A stretch of 44,531 nt of DNA, taken from the NCBI GenBank assembly GCA_036517115.1, contig DATDYB010000008.1, positions 1 through 44,531 on the forward strand, in the 5' to 3' direction. The position numbers and the translations under genes are program-made. Position 1 is the stretch's first letter. Each line of letters begins with the position of its first letter. Under the pieces are notes generated by a model. It ran no database searches and was not told the DNA's origin. It was given only the letters and a program-made list of their open reading frames with translations. This DNA is from DATDYB01 sp036517115 (GTDB taxonomy: Bacteria; Patescibacteriota; Minisyncoccia; Phycocordibacterales; PALSA-1337). Shown one piece after another: positions 7,233-15,161 of this stretch.

Positions 7233-8012
7233 ATGAAAAAAATGTTATTTATTGTTGGTACTGCCGTGGTTATTGGCAGCTTATGGTGGTCTGTTTCGCG
7301 TGATGGGCAAAAAGGTGACACTGATGCGAAAGACCTTGTGGTAACAGCCACCACAACGCCCTTGGTATCAACCTCAACTCCAGTTTTAAAAAATTCGACT
7401 TCGACGCCGATTGCAAAAAAAGTAAAAACTGCCGCAGAGCTGGAAGCGGAAATGGCATGGCGGGTTTTTGATACGTTCTTGAAGGCTGTTAAGGATCACG
7501 ATATTGAAACGGTTAAAAGGGTAAGTCACCAAGTCTCAGAACAGTGCACCGATCCCACAAGAGAAAAAGAATGTTTTATGCTCATGGACAACGTACACAT
7601 TCTAGGGTCGGCCATAAAAAAAGAAGACTTCACTATTGTGTGGTCGGATGCCAAACAGCTTATCCTCTCCACGCCGTTCAAACGATATGCGGATGACAAG
7701 GTGGCGGGCTACGGCCAAGGAGTAATGTATTTCACTAAGGTAGGCGGAGAGCACAAAATCCTTAGCTATAACCCCGGGCGGGCCGCTGCGTTGGCGCTCG
7801 AAGGAACGAGCGGAGATGACGCGACACTAGAGAAGAAGCTTCAGGAAATGATCAAAGACTCCGACAAAGACGGACTATCTGACCAGTTTGAAACATGTGC
7901 GGGAGATTATGCAAACATAGCGGGCTGCAAAGAGACAAATCCTCAAAAGAGAGATACCGATGGCGACGGCTGGTGGGACGGTATTGAGCGTTTCTTCTAT
8001 GTAAAAAATTGA
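7233..8012 (+). CDS. Exported protein with thrombospondin type-3-like calcium motifs
   Basis: This 259-residue protein begins with a signal anchor (about residues 3-20). A Thr/Ser-rich linker (residues 35-65) and a globular region of about 130 residues follow. Near the C-terminus are two D-x-D-x-D-G type motifs (around residues 211-216 and 245-250) followed by aromatic residues, as in thrombospondin type-3 repeats that bind calcium. The central domain resembles stress or lipoprotein-like domains but I cannot name it. It is likely a surface protein. It is transcribed alone and converges on the GlsB-like gene. Confidence 0.75.
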   Translation: MKKMLFIVGTAVVIGSLWWSVSRDGQKGDTDAKDLVVTATTTPLVSTSTPVLKNSTSTPIAKKVKTAAELEAEMAWRVFDTFLKAVKDHDIETVKRVSHQVSEQCTDPTREKECFMLMDNVHILGSAIKKEDFTIVWSDAKQLILSTPFKRYADDKVAGYGQGVMYFTKVGGEHKILSYNPGRAAALALEGTSGDDATLEKKLQEMIKDSDKDGLSDQFETCAGDYANIAGCKETNPQKRDTDGDGWWDGIERFFYVKN

Positions 8013-8085
8013 TGCACCAACAAACATCGAATCTCACGAGATCGATTGTTTTTTGTCGCCCGTTATCAGTAATGCTGTCGTGTCG

Positions 8086-8334
8086 CTACGTGCGGATTGC
8101 ACGAACAACGGCAATGAGCACGATAGCGCCCAAAAGTGCTACCACGAAACTATAGAGATTAAAGCCACTGACGCCTGTTTTGCCGATGAAGCTCATAATC
8201 CAGCCGCCAATGACCGCACCTACGATTCCTACCACAATGTTGAGGAAGGCTCCTTGCTGTGCGTCCGTACTCATGATGAGTGAAGCAATCCATCCAACCA
8301 GTGCTCCGAATACGATCCAAAGAATGATTCCCAT
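8086..8334 (-). CDS. GlsB/YeaQ/YmgE family membrane protein
   Basis: An 82-residue protein with three hydrophobic, glycine-rich segments. It has the family pattern G-x-x-x-G-W-I-A-S near the N-terminus and G-I-V-G-A-V-I-G-G-W in the middle. These match the transglycosylase-associated, stress-linked GlsB/YeaQ family, whose biochemical role is unclear. The ATG at 8334 gives the usual family length. A frame extending to 8490 would add a 52-residue leader with no similarity. It is transcribed towards the 7233-8012 gene and away from the 8509 operon. Confidence 0.88.
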   Translation of the reverse strand: MGIILWIVFGALVGWIASLIMSTDAQQGAFLNIVVGIVGAVIGGWIMSFIGKTGVSGFNLYSFVVALLGAIVLIAVVRAIRT

Positions 8335-8438
8335 ATTTTTTGTGATTAAACTAATAAGTGCTTGTCGATCCCTTATACTCATCATAGCGGAAAGCAAGAG
8401 CTGATTCAAACACAACAATTGAAAACGAGGGAACGGGA

Positions 8439-8466
8439 TTGACGTACCTAATGAGAGGCATATGAT
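8439..8466 (+). promoter_or_regulatory. Promoter of the 8509-9248 operon
   Basis: TTGACG, 16-nt spacer, TATGAT, about 42 nt before the ATG at 8509. Confidence 0.55.
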
Positions 8467-8508
8467 AAAGATAGGGTCGAGGTCAAACAATTAATCTTTT
8501 AAAATTCT

Positions 8509-8739
8509 ATGGCAACAGTAATAAACAATCCGGGTCCAGGCGATTCTACGACACGAGAAAGTGCGAGCGGTGTAGGCGCGATTATTGGTGTTATTGTGGT
8601 TCTCATTGTTTTGGCACTCTTGGTCATCTACGGTATCCCAGCGCTTCGTAATGGGGAAGTTCAAGGGACAGGTACGGAACTTAATATTCCCAACAGTATC
8701 GATGTAAACATTAAGCCAGAGGGCACAACAGGAAATTAG
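8509..8739 (+). CDS. Small single-pass membrane protein
   Basis: A 76-residue protein with a polar N-terminus, one strongly hydrophobic segment (about residues 24-46) and a polar extracytoplasmic tail. The family is not recognised, but proteins of this shape are frequent in CPR genomes. Its stop codon lies 2 bp before the sigma factor gene, so the two are almost certainly co-transcribed. A role in controlling the sigma factor (as an unusual membrane partner) is conceivable from position only. It lacks a cytoplasmic domain large enough for a classical anti-sigma factor. Confidence 0.75.
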   Translation: MATVINNPGPGDSTTRESASGVGAIIGVIVVLIVLALLVIYGIPALRNGEVQGTGTELNIPNSIDVNIKPEGTTGN

Positions 8740-8741
8740 AA

Positions 8742-9248
8742 ATGCACAGCATTTCAGAGAAAAAAACGGAAGAATTCATAGAGGCTTACGACCGTTTCGT
8801 TGACGCAATCTTCAGGCACATCTACTTCAGATTGTTTAACCGAGATGTTGCGAAAGATTTGATGCAGGAGACCTTTACGAGAACGTGGGAGTATGTAAGC
8901 AAAGGGAAGGAGGTGAATAATCTAAAGTCATTTCTCTATAAGGTAGCTAATAACCTTATTATTGACGAATACCGAAAGCGGCGCGAACTATCGCTTGATA
9001 GCCTGCAACTTAAGGGATTTGATGTGGCAAACCACGAACAGGAAATAATAGTTCGCGATGTAGAAAATAGTCATGTTCTTCAAGCCGTTTCTAAGCTCTC
9101 TTCCGAGCACCGGCAAGTGATCACGTTGCGATATGTTGACGACCTCTCCATCAAAGAGATTGCGGAAATCATCGGCGAAAGTGAAAATGTGGTCTCGGTG
9201 CGTCTCAACCGCGGTCTCAAGGAAGCCAGAAAAATCCTACGCCTCTAA
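8742..9248 (+). CDS. RNA polymerase sigma-70 family (ECF-type) factor
   Basis: The 168-residue protein has sigma region 2 (about residues 10-80). This includes the D-L-M-Q-E-T-F core-binding segment and the Y-K-V-A-N-N-L-I-I-D-E-Y-R-K region 2.3/2.4 block. Region 4 (about 110-165) has an HTH beginning S-I-K-E-I-A-E-I. Region 3 is absent, the layout of ECF sigma factors that direct RNA polymerase to a small regulon. It follows a small membrane protein gene by 2 bp and precedes another membrane protein, hinting at envelope-stress control. The regulon is unknown. Confidence 0.93.
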   Translation: MHSISEKKTEEFIEAYDRFVDAIFRHIYFRLFNRDVAKDLMQETFTRTWEYVSKGKEVNNLKSFLYKVANNLIIDEYRKRRELSLDSLQLKGFDVANHEQEIIVRDVENSHVLQAVSKLSSEHRQVITLRYVDDLSIKEIAEIIGESENVVSVRLNRGLKEARKILRL

Positions 9249-9280
9249 ATCTTCTTCATCTTCTTTCAATAATGCTATAA

Positions 9281-9696
9281 TGGCGTGTATGGAAGATAAA
9301 AAGAAGAGTATTTTTAGGCGTACCTATATATTTTTTGATAAATTAGAAGATAAGGTGCGTTCCCATCTCTCGCATCGGCCTATTTTGTATACTTTTATTG
9401 GAGGGTTCGCCATCGTCCTTTTTTGGAGAGGGGTATGGATGACAGCCGATCTTTTTCCTTTTCTCACTGGTCCCGTTTCCATCGCTATCAGCGTCATTGT
9501 CCTTCTTGGAACCGGCCTTTTTGCATCATTCTTCGTGGGAGATGTCATCCTTATATCAGGACTTAAAAAAGAAAAGAAACTCATTGAGAAAACTGAAACA
9601 GAGATCAAAGGGGAGGCTGAAGTGCTGGGAGAAATTCAGCACGAGCTCGAACGTATTGAAGTGATGGTGGGGGATATTACCTCAAAAAAACATTAA
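9281..9696 (+). CDS. Hypothetical two-TM protein with C-terminal coiled coil
   Basis: The product is about 138 residues from the ATG at 9281, or 135 from the ATG at 9290. A perfect TATAAT overlaps the first ATG (9277-9282), so a leaderless message starting at 9290 is the better guess. It has a basic N-terminus, two membrane segments (about residues 38-58 and 68-92) and a charged helix of about 45 residues likely to form a coiled coil. It lies 32 bp after the sigma factor gene. The family is not recognised. Confidence 0.7.
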
Positions 9697-9698
9697 TC

Positions 9699-9830
9699 TC
9701 ATCTTTGAAGAATACTCTTTCTCACGTCGACGTTTTTTTCTAACGAAGCATCAATACCGGAGGATACGAACAGAAAAAGCATAGCAAGAAAAATAAGGAA
9801 GACTATGACCTTAAGCTGTGTTTCAATCAT
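9699..9830 (-). CDS. 43-residue single-pass membrane protein, coupled to the upstream gene
   Basis: A small open frame starts at 9830, where its ATG overlaps the TGA of the upstream minus-strand gene in an ATGA junction. That strongly suggests translational coupling. The predicted peptide has a short polar N-terminus, one strong hydrophobic helix (about residues 8-24) and a charged tail of about 18 residues. It ends next to the stop of the convergent gene at 9696. No family is recognised. The main support is the overlap geometry and the hydrophobic helix. Confidence 0.55.
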   Translation of the reverse strand: MIETQLKVIVFLIFLAMLFLFVSSGIDASLEKNVDVRKSILQR

Positions 9831-10513
9831 TGGTGTTTATCGTTGGTTACAGCGGGGGTGGTAGTGGCTTGTTTGAGCCGTGCAAGCGCAGGAGTGATGG
9901 TTTCTACATTCTCGATACTTTTAAATCCGTAGTACACTTTCTCGTTGATAACCAATGCTGGTAGTCGATCTTCAATCTCGTTGATCGAGATCAGTGTCTT
10001 CAGGGTACTAAAAGGTAAATCGTAATCAAAAGAATACACTCGAAGCTGAGGATATTTCTCTCGCAGGAATGTCAGTACGTGCCCTTGCCTGGTGCATTCT
10101 TCACAACCTTCTTTATTTGAGTAAAAGTAGAGGATAACCACGGAGTCAATATGACATTTTTCACTGACCCGCTTGGTAAGCATGTAATCCTTAATTTCGA
10201 GAAGAGTGTATTGCTTTTTCAGACGCTCGACTTCGGCGGCGTCGATTTCAACCTGATCTTCTGCGTAGGAGAGTTTGGACGCAAGAGAATTCAACTCCTG
10301 TGAAAGGATGGAACTGTCGATTTTTTTGCAACTGGTATCCTGGAGAAGCTCGAATTGTGTTTCGAGGGATAGGATGTCGGTAGCTATCTTGTCTTCAATT
10401 AGACGGAGCTCAGAAACTTTTCTATTGTTTAAATAGTTGCTGATGGAAAAAGCGGTAAAGAAAATTAACGCAGTGATAATGAAAACGATAATGTATTTGT
10501 GCCAGTTGATCAT
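9827..10513 (-). CDS. Membrane-anchored thioredoxin-like protein
   Basis: This 228-residue protein has an N-terminal membrane segment (about residues 8-26) and a long predicted coiled coil (about 30-105). A domain of about 100 residues follows. It begins with the strand V-V-I-L-Y-F-Y and a C-E-E-C motif (C139, C142), the thioredoxin active-site arrangement. A later proline (in L-P-A-L-V) matches the cis-proline position. It probably handles disulfides or acts as a redox partner outside the membrane. The family has not been named. It is followed by a tiny coupled membrane protein gene. Confidence 0.75.
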   Translation of the reverse strand: MINWHKYIIVFIITALIFFTAFSISNYLNNRKVSELRLIEDKIATDILSLETQFELLQDTSCKKIDSSILSQELNSLASKLSYAEDQVEIDAAEVERLKKQYTLLEIKDYMLTKRVSEKCHIDSVVILYFYSNKEGCEECTRQGHVLTFLREKYPQLRVYSFDYDLPFSTLKTLISINEIEDRLPALVINEKVYYGFKSIENVETITPALARLKQATTTPAVTNDKHQ

Positions 10514-10545
10514 ATTGAGCTTTAAGCTGTTAACGGTTAGGTCTT

Positions 10546-10671
10546 AGAACAAACAAAATTGTTTCAGATGCGAGGCGCCGGCGAAGCTTGCGACCAAACT
10601 GTAGTTAGATACTACTGTGCGGGAGCAACTGGAACCGGCAACGAAGCAGATGAAGTTATTTTGTTCGTTCT
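10546..10671. repeat. 126-bp inverted-repeat element between co-directional genes
   Basis: 14-bp arms (10546-10559 and 10658-10671, one G-U type mismatch) enclose a GC-rich core with smaller hairpins. The right arm runs into the stop codon of the glycosyltransferase gene, so it may act as its terminator. Confidence 0.65.
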
Positions 10672-11902
10672 AGCGCCAAGGGGATTTCTTAGAGAGAATA
10701 GTGTTATACACCGCCTTTGTCAACCATATAGGAGCCATAAAGCTATACAAGAACATGAAGTAGAACATATCTAGTCGAGGCTTGTATGTGTTCTCCGCCA
10801 TCTTTCTTCCCAGTAGAAGCATGATGAAGGTTAAACCCATGAGGGTGAGCATGATGAATCCTGCCGCCTTGGTATCAACAAAGAACCAGTCGAACGTGGG
10901 GAATTTAATATTGAAACCCACTGTTTCGATTTTTATAATTTTGGCGTCAAGATACTGAACAGCACTGGTGAGGGAGGTTGCTGTTAAATATAGTGCGGCA
11001 AAGATGGAGAAAAATGAGAAGGGGAGCATAAAGATGCCGAGATTCCCATATTTTTTCTTAAAAAAGAGAAAACGGTAATCGAAGCAGTTGCGAAGGAACC
11101 CGTACATCCACCGCACTCGCTGACGGTAGAGTTTTTTAAATGTGTTGGGTGCGACAGTGTACACGTAGGCATCCGGGCAGTTAACAATTTTGTGGTGATT
11201 AGCCTGCATGCGGAAAGCGATCTCCATATCTTCTGTATTATGGGCATTTCGGAACCCCCCTAACTCGTCGAATATTTTCCGACGGAATATTGAAAAGGGT
11301 CCTGGGGTCACATACAGAGCGCCTAATTTTCCAAACAAGTATTTACTCCAAATTCCGAAGTTGTATTCGGCTCGCTGGATTAATTGTAGGATATTTTTTG
11401 GTTCATGCACTCGGATCGCAGGTGTCACCGACATAACTTTCGGATCCTTGAAAAGAGGTAGTATCCTTTGCAATGCCTGAGGATCCACGAATGAGTCAGC
11501 ATCAAGACAACCGACGAATGGACTCTTAGTATTCTCGATACCAAAATTGACCGCAGTGTGTTTGCCTCCATTGTTCTGGGAATAGACGAACACAGAGGGG
11601 AATTCCTTTTTAAGTTCTTCCGCTACCGAGCGTGTGTTGTCGGTGCTACCATCGTCAACGACCACAACCCGTAATTTCTTTTTGGGATAGTTGAGTGCCA
11701 TGAGTGACCGGATCGTCCCTTCGAGGGTTTTCTCTTCGTTCCAACAGGGTACGATAATGGTGACTTCAGGGAAAGGGGAGGGACGAGGAAGAGATTTTTT
11801 ATCACGCTTCTTTTCCTCAAGAAAGGTGGCCAACAGGAAGATTTGGAAGTACAGTCCGACAAAAAGAAGGACGTACATCATGAGAATAGGGATAGTAATC
11901 AT
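10670..11902 (-). CDS. Membrane glycosyltransferase, family 2 (cellulose synthase/NodC-like)
   Basis: The 410-residue product starts with a membrane segment, then a GT-A domain (about residues 45-280). The domain has V-V-D-D-G-S-T-D-N-T for nucleotide-sugar binding, a D-A-D metal-binding motif, and the E-D and Q-x-x-R-W motifs typical of processive GT2 enzymes. Several C-terminal membrane segments follow. It would polymerise or transfer sugars for the cell surface. The ATG at 11902 is chosen because the upstream TTG at 11941 is part of a -35 element (promoter at 11913-11941). It is divergent from the PIG-V-like gene, suggesting a shared envelope-glycan role. Confidence 0.88.
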   Translation of the reverse strand: MITIPILMMYVLLFVGLYFQIFLLATFLEEKKRDKKSLPRPSPFPEVTIIVPCWNEEKTLEGTIRSLMALNYPKKKLRVVVVDDGSTDNTRSVAEELKKEFPSVFVYSQNNGGKHTAVNFGIENTKSPFVGCLDADSFVDPQALQRILPLFKDPKVMSVTPAIRVHEPKNILQLIQRAEYNFGIWSKYLFGKLGALYVTPGPFSIFRRKIFDELGGFRNAHNTEDMEIAFRMQANHHKIVNCPDAYVYTVAPNTFKKLYRQRVRWMYGFLRNCFDYRFLFFKKKYGNLGIFMLPFSFFSIFAALYLTATSLTSAVQYLDAKIIKIETVGFNIKFPTFDWFFVDTKAAGFIMLTLMGLTFIMLLLGRKMAENTYKPRLDMFYFMFLYSFMAPIWLTKAVYNTILSKKSPWR

Positions 11903-11912
11903 GCTTATTTGT

Positions 11913-11941
11913 ACTATATCCTTGTTTTTAGAGCTTTGCAA
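11913..11941 (-). promoter_or_regulatory. Promoter of the GT2 gene
   Basis: On the minus strand: TTGCAA, 17-nt spacer, TATAGT, ending 10 nt before the ATG. It is close to the divergent TATACT box of the next gene. Confidence 0.6.
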
Positions 11942-11947
11942 TTAGGC

Positions 11948-11953
11948 TATACT
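11948..11953 (+). promoter_or_regulatory. -10 box of the PIG-V-like gene
   Basis: TATACT ends 6 nt before the ATG at 11960. A leaderless transcript is likely. Confidence 0.5.
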
Positions 11954-11959
11954 GTAGAC

Positions 11960-13087
11960 ATGACACGAGAGGACGTCCCCTGGAGGCTCAAACACATACT
12001 ACTCATTGTTGTGGGGTGGGTCGTGGCGCTTTCATTGTTTTCAATGGTGGCGGTAAACAGGTTCAATATTGAAAAAGATACTGCGTATCCTTGGATCATA
12101 GGAGGGATGGCGGTTGAACACAAAGCTTGGAATCCGTTGACGTATTTGTATCGATGGGATTCTTACTGGTATATGAATATTGCCACGGAGGGCTATTCTT
12201 TTAACCCGGCGGTTCCGGGTCTTTATAACGTAGTGTTTTTCCCTCTCTATCCTTTATTGCTCGCGTGCGTTTCAAAAATTTTATTCTTACCGATGATCGC
12301 TGCAGGGGTTCTCGTAAGCATCATCTCACTTGTGGGTGCATGCTGGTTCTTGTATCGGTTGGTGGCGGAACAATTCCCTCGTGTGCATGCGAAGCGAGTA
12401 GTGCTTTCCCTTTTAATATTTCCTACCGCTATTTTTTTGACTGCTGTATATACTGAAGCACTCTTTCTATTTCTGTCTGTTGCCTCGTTCTACTATGCCA
12501 GAAAAAAGAGGTGGTGGATGGCGGGACTTTTTGGAGGATTGGCGGCGCTCACGCGCATCAACGGCATTATCCTTTTCCTACCCCTCCTTTATAGTTATCT
12601 CACTACTGAAAAGAACAATCCGGATAGGCCCAGCATTGCCTCAATATTTTTAGTGCCTTTAGGTACATGTCTTTATTTTCTATATCTCCGTATTTCCTTC
12701 GGGGATTTTCTACTATTTTTCAAAGCGGAAAGTATGTGGGGAAGAGTAGTAGGTTCTAATAATTTTATTAGTTCATTCGTGACACATCCGGCCGTTGTGA
12801 ATAGTGTCCTGGATGGATGTTTTTTGTTATTCGCTATTACGATGATGGTTTTGACGTGGCGACGGCTCGGTACTTCCTACGGCTTGTACATGCTCGGAAC
12901 GATCACTCTGGTAGTTGCGTCGGGATCGGTAGCGGGTATTGGCCGGTATATACTCGTTCTTTTTCCGATGTATATTCTCGCGGCGGGAATTAAAAATGAA
13001 TTCATACAAACAGCGTGGATATTAATATCCACGCTGTTGTTTGCTTTGTACGTTATTCTTTTCGTCAATGGTTACTGGACGGGGTAA
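11960..13087 (+). CDS. PIG-V/GT-C-like membrane glycosyltransferase
   Basis: The 375-residue protein has about nine hydrophobic segments. Between the first two it has an extracytoplasmic loop with the pattern R-W-D-S-x-W-Y-x-x-I-A-x-x-G-Y (about residues 67-81). That matches the PIG-V mannosyltransferase and related GT-C enzymes, which take sugars from polyprenyl-phosphate donors on the outer face of the membrane. The conserved aspartate in that loop is a candidate catalytic residue. The ATG at 11960 fits the -10 box 6 nt upstream. A longer frame into the divergent gene is rejected. A perfect 30-bp palindrome lies inside the coding region at 13009-13038. Confidence 0.78.
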   Translation: MTREDVPWRLKHILLIVVGWVVALSLFSMVAVNRFNIEKDTAYPWIIGGMAVEHKAWNPLTYLYRWDSYWYMNIATEGYSFNPAVPGLYNVVFFPLYPLLLACVSKILFLPMIAAGVLVSIISLVGACWFLYRLVAEQFPRVHAKRVVLSLLIFPTAIFLTAVYTEALFLFLSVASFYYARKKRWWMAGLFGGLAALTRINGIILFLPLLYSYLTTEKNNPDRPSIASIFLVPLGTCLYFLYLRISFGDFLLFFKAESMWGRVVGSNNFISSFVTHPAVVNSVLDGCFLLFAITMMVLTWRRLGTSYGLYMLGTITLVVASGSVAGIGRYILVLFPMYILAAGIKNEFIQTAWILISTLLFALYVILFVNGYWTG

Positions 13088-13100
13088 GACGATGGATGTG

Positions 13101-13289
13101 TTACTTTGACATTTTGAAGCCCTGGATTGAAAGATATGCGGCCACAACTACCACCACAATACTTGCCCATGTTGGGATGACGCTGGTTCCGACGATCACT
13201 CTGGTGCCATATATCACACGAACGAGGTGGAGAAGCCCAATGATGAGGAAAATAATCGAGGTGCTATTAATGAAATTTTTATGACTCAT
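13101..13289 (-). CDS. Small two-TM membrane protein
   Basis: A 62-residue protein with two hydrophobic segments (about residues 11-28 and 38-56) joined by a short polar loop. It is 6 bp downstream of the next minus-strand gene, so both are probably co-transcribed. It converges on the PIG-V-like gene with a 13-bp gap. No family is recognised. Its size and pairing with another small membrane protein suggest an envelope role. Confidence 0.65.
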   Translation of the reverse strand: MSHKNFINSTSIIFLIIGLLHLVRVIYGTRVIVGTSVIPTWASIVVVVVAAYLSIQGFKMSK

Positions 13290-13295
13290 ATTTTA

Positions 13296-13673
13296 TTACG
13301 TTACTCTGATAAGAACCACCCCAATGACCAGAAATATGAGAAGGGTGGTTACATACACCCCTCGCTTGGCGACAATCGAAGTCCCCCACGAAAGTGCACG
13401 CTCTGGTGCGAACATTCTGATCACTCCCTTTAGAATCGAGAGCCAGCCGACGAGCGTGATGAGCACTCGCCAATCGGATGTCCAGATATTATGGCTTGTA
13501 ACGATGAGAAGACCGATAATGAGCGCCATCATTCCGGAGAAGTAGGTTAATCCGATATTATTTGAAAAATCCTGCAGTATTCGTCCGATGTTTTTACGTT
13601 GCGAGAAGGCCGCAAGGGCAGAGATGACGAGAATCCAGCCGATGACTTTTCCTAGAAATAATGATGTTTCCAT
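13296..13673 (-). CDS. Hypothetical four-TM membrane protein
   Basis: A 125-residue protein with four hydrophobic segments (about residues 8-24, 42-60, 69-86 and 105-122). It contains a W-x-x-L-I-T-L-V-G-W-L-S-I-L-K-G pattern seen in small uncharacterised bacterial membrane proteins. It is the first gene of a two-gene unit with 13101-13289, and is divergent from the methyltransferase gene at 13719. The function is unknown. Confidence 0.7.
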   Translation of the reverse strand: METSLFLGKVIGWILVISALAAFSQRKNIGRILQDFSNNIGLTYFSGMMALIIGLLIVTSHNIWTSDWRVLITLVGWLSILKGVIRMFAPERALSWGTSIVAKRGVYVTTLLIFLVIGVVLIRVT

Positions 13674-13718
13674 GTTGGAAATTATACTCTACCGTTATTT
13701 GTATGTATACTCTTAGTT

Positions 13719-14651
13719 ATGCACATGGAGACAGTGATAACCAGAAAAAGCCAAGGATATGAGCTTGTGGACTCCGGTGCGGGAGAGAAGCTTGAGCGTT
13801 TTGGGGAAGTCCTGCTTCGCCGTCCCGATCCACAAGCGCTCTGGCCCAAAAAACTTCCTGAGGAGGTGTGGCAAAAAGCTGCAGCTTCTTTTACTCGCGA
13901 CGAGAGGAAAGGTGAGTGGGAATACAGGGGCGACGTGCCGAAGCGGTGGCAGATCGAATTTGGTGGACTGAAATTTTGGATTAAGCCGACGGCCTTCAAA
14001 CATACTGGCCTTTTCCCCGAACAGCTTTCTAACTGGAATTGGATTCGTTCTGTCATTCTCGCGGATGTTCCCGATTTGTCCAAGAGCGGAGCGATTGGAA
14101 ACAAATCGCAATACCCTGGGGGTACGGGAATCCAGAGTGTTGAAATTTTGAATCTCTTTGCTTACACCGGAGGGGCGAGTTTGGCCGCCGCAGAAGCGGG
14201 AGCAAAGGTGGTACATGTGGATGGCTCGAAAGCAGCCATCACCTGGGCGAAGGAAAATGCGGAAATTTCTGGTCTCGCGGACAAGCCGATTCGCTGGATC
14301 TTGGACGACGCGCGCGTCTTCGTGGAAAGAGAAATAAAACGGGGAAGAAAATACGCGGGCATCATCATGGATCCGCCAGCCTTCGGCCACGGGCCCGAGA
14401 AAGAACTCTGGAAAATCGAGGAACATTTTCTCCCTCTTATCGAAAACTGTAAAAAACTTTTAGCCGACAAGCCTCTGTTCTTTTTAATCAACGGCTACTC
14501 CGCCGGCTATTCTGCTACTGCGTACAAAAACAACTTACTCCCACTCGTCGAAAAATTCGGAGGTGGTATCGAGATAGGAGAACTAACGATCGAAGAAACT
14601 GGTTCCGAGCGTCTTCTTCCTGCTGGAATTTTTGCGAGGTGGCGAAATTAA
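13719..14651 (+). CDS. Class I SAM-dependent methyltransferase, RlmI/RlmK-like
   Basis: The 310-residue protein has an N-terminal beta-rich domain (about residues 1-115) and a Rossmann methyltransferase domain. Motif I reads N-L-F-A-Y-T-G-G-A-S (about residues 145-154), and the catalytic-type motif IV reads M-D-P-P-A-F-G (about 217-223). This arrangement resembles the RlmI/RlmK/YwbD group that makes m5C or m7G in 23S rRNA, but the target cannot be assigned. Motif IV with D-P-P is typical of enzymes acting on nucleic-acid bases. TATACT ends 7 nt before the ATG, pointing to a leaderless message. Confidence 0.88.
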   Translation: MHMETVITRKSQGYELVDSGAGEKLERFGEVLLRRPDPQALWPKKLPEEVWQKAAASFTRDERKGEWEYRGDVPKRWQIEFGGLKFWIKPTAFKHTGLFPEQLSNWNWIRSVILADVPDLSKSGAIGNKSQYPGGTGIQSVEILNLFAYTGGASLAAAEAGAKVVHVDGSKAAITWAKENAEISGLADKPIRWILDDARVFVEREIKRGRKYAGIIMDPPAFGHGPEKELWKIEEHFLPLIENCKKLLADKPLFFLINGYSAGYSATAYKNNLLPLVEKFGGGIEIGELTIEETGSERLLPAGIFARWRN

Positions 14652-14699
14652 TTTCCTCCCTTATTAAAAAAGTAGTAACTCCAAGCCATTTTCCATCTA

Positions 14700-14727
14700 T
14701 TGACATTACACTATTATAATGTATAAT
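14700..14727 (+). promoter_or_regulatory. Consensus sigma-70 promoter of the 14792 gene
   Basis: TTGACA, 16-nt spacer, TATAAT: both hexamers match the consensus exactly. A leader of about 55 nt follows, with a hairpin at 14757-14774. Confidence 0.75.
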
Positions 14728-14756
14728 ACACATTACTCTTTGAAACAAACATTTAG

Positions 14757-14774
14757 TGGGGTCTTTTGACCCCA
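14757..14774 (+). promoter_or_regulatory. Leader hairpin before the ribosome binding site
   Basis: 7-bp stem (TGGGGTC with GACCCCA), TTTT loop. It is followed directly by AGAAAGG, a possible ribosome binding site, 11 nt before the ATG. Confidence 0.45.
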
Positions 14775-14791
14775 GAAAGGCTGTTATTCAT

Positions 14792-15082
14792 ATGGAGGGC
14801 AATATTAAGAAGCGCCATGATTCTAAAAAGTTGATGAAGTTGGTGGAACAGGTTGATAAGATCCTTCTTTCTTATGATCCCGCTCGAAAGCGTGGATATA
14901 AAATTCAACGCAAACTCTATGTGGAAGAAGGTCATCACTTGTTGTTTATCTATAACGCTCGAAGCCGATGGAGCATTGGCGAGGTGTGGTTAGATATCGA
15001 CAAGGAAAGGATTATAAAAATACCGACATGGGGCGGGCTTATCAAGGCAGGTAAGGAGAACGCAAGATTATTTAAGGAGTAA
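14792..15082 (+). CDS. Small basic protein of unknown function
   Basis: From the ATG at 14792 the product has 96 residues, is rich in lysine and arginine, and has no membrane segment. A helical N-terminal half is followed by a beta-rich half with conserved-looking tryptophans (W-S-I-G-E-V-W-L-D-I). An upstream GTG would add 12 residues but overlaps the leader hairpin. It has the best promoter in the window (14700-14727) and a terminator behind it, so it is a free-standing, probably well expressed gene. No family is recognised. A nucleic-acid-binding role is only a guess from its charge. Confidence 0.65.
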   Translation: MEGNIKKRHDSKKLMKLVEQVDKILLSYDPARKRGYKIQRKLYVEEGHHLLFIYNARSRWSIGEVWLDIDKERIIKIPTWGGLIKAGKENARLFKE

Positions 15083-15088
15083 TCGTCA

Positions 15089-15126
15089 GCCGCACATCTA
15101 CATCGTGTAGCTCTGTGCGGTTTTAT
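15089..15126 (+). terminator. Terminator of the 14792 gene
   Basis: Hairpin CCGCACA...TGTGCGG with an inner CTACA/TGTAG stem, followed by T's. Confidence 0.75.
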
Positions 15127-15161
15127 TTTACCTCTACATCATGTATTCTGAATCTCACATC

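Noticed and set aside
8335..8490. N-terminal extension of the GlsB-like protein
   Set aside because: The family starts at the ATG at 8334, and the extension crosses the promoter region of the next operon.
11903..11941. TTG start giving 13 extra residues on the GT2 protein
   Set aside because: The TTG belongs to a TTGCAA -35 element with a TATAGT -10 at 17 nt spacing, so it is likely untranscribed.
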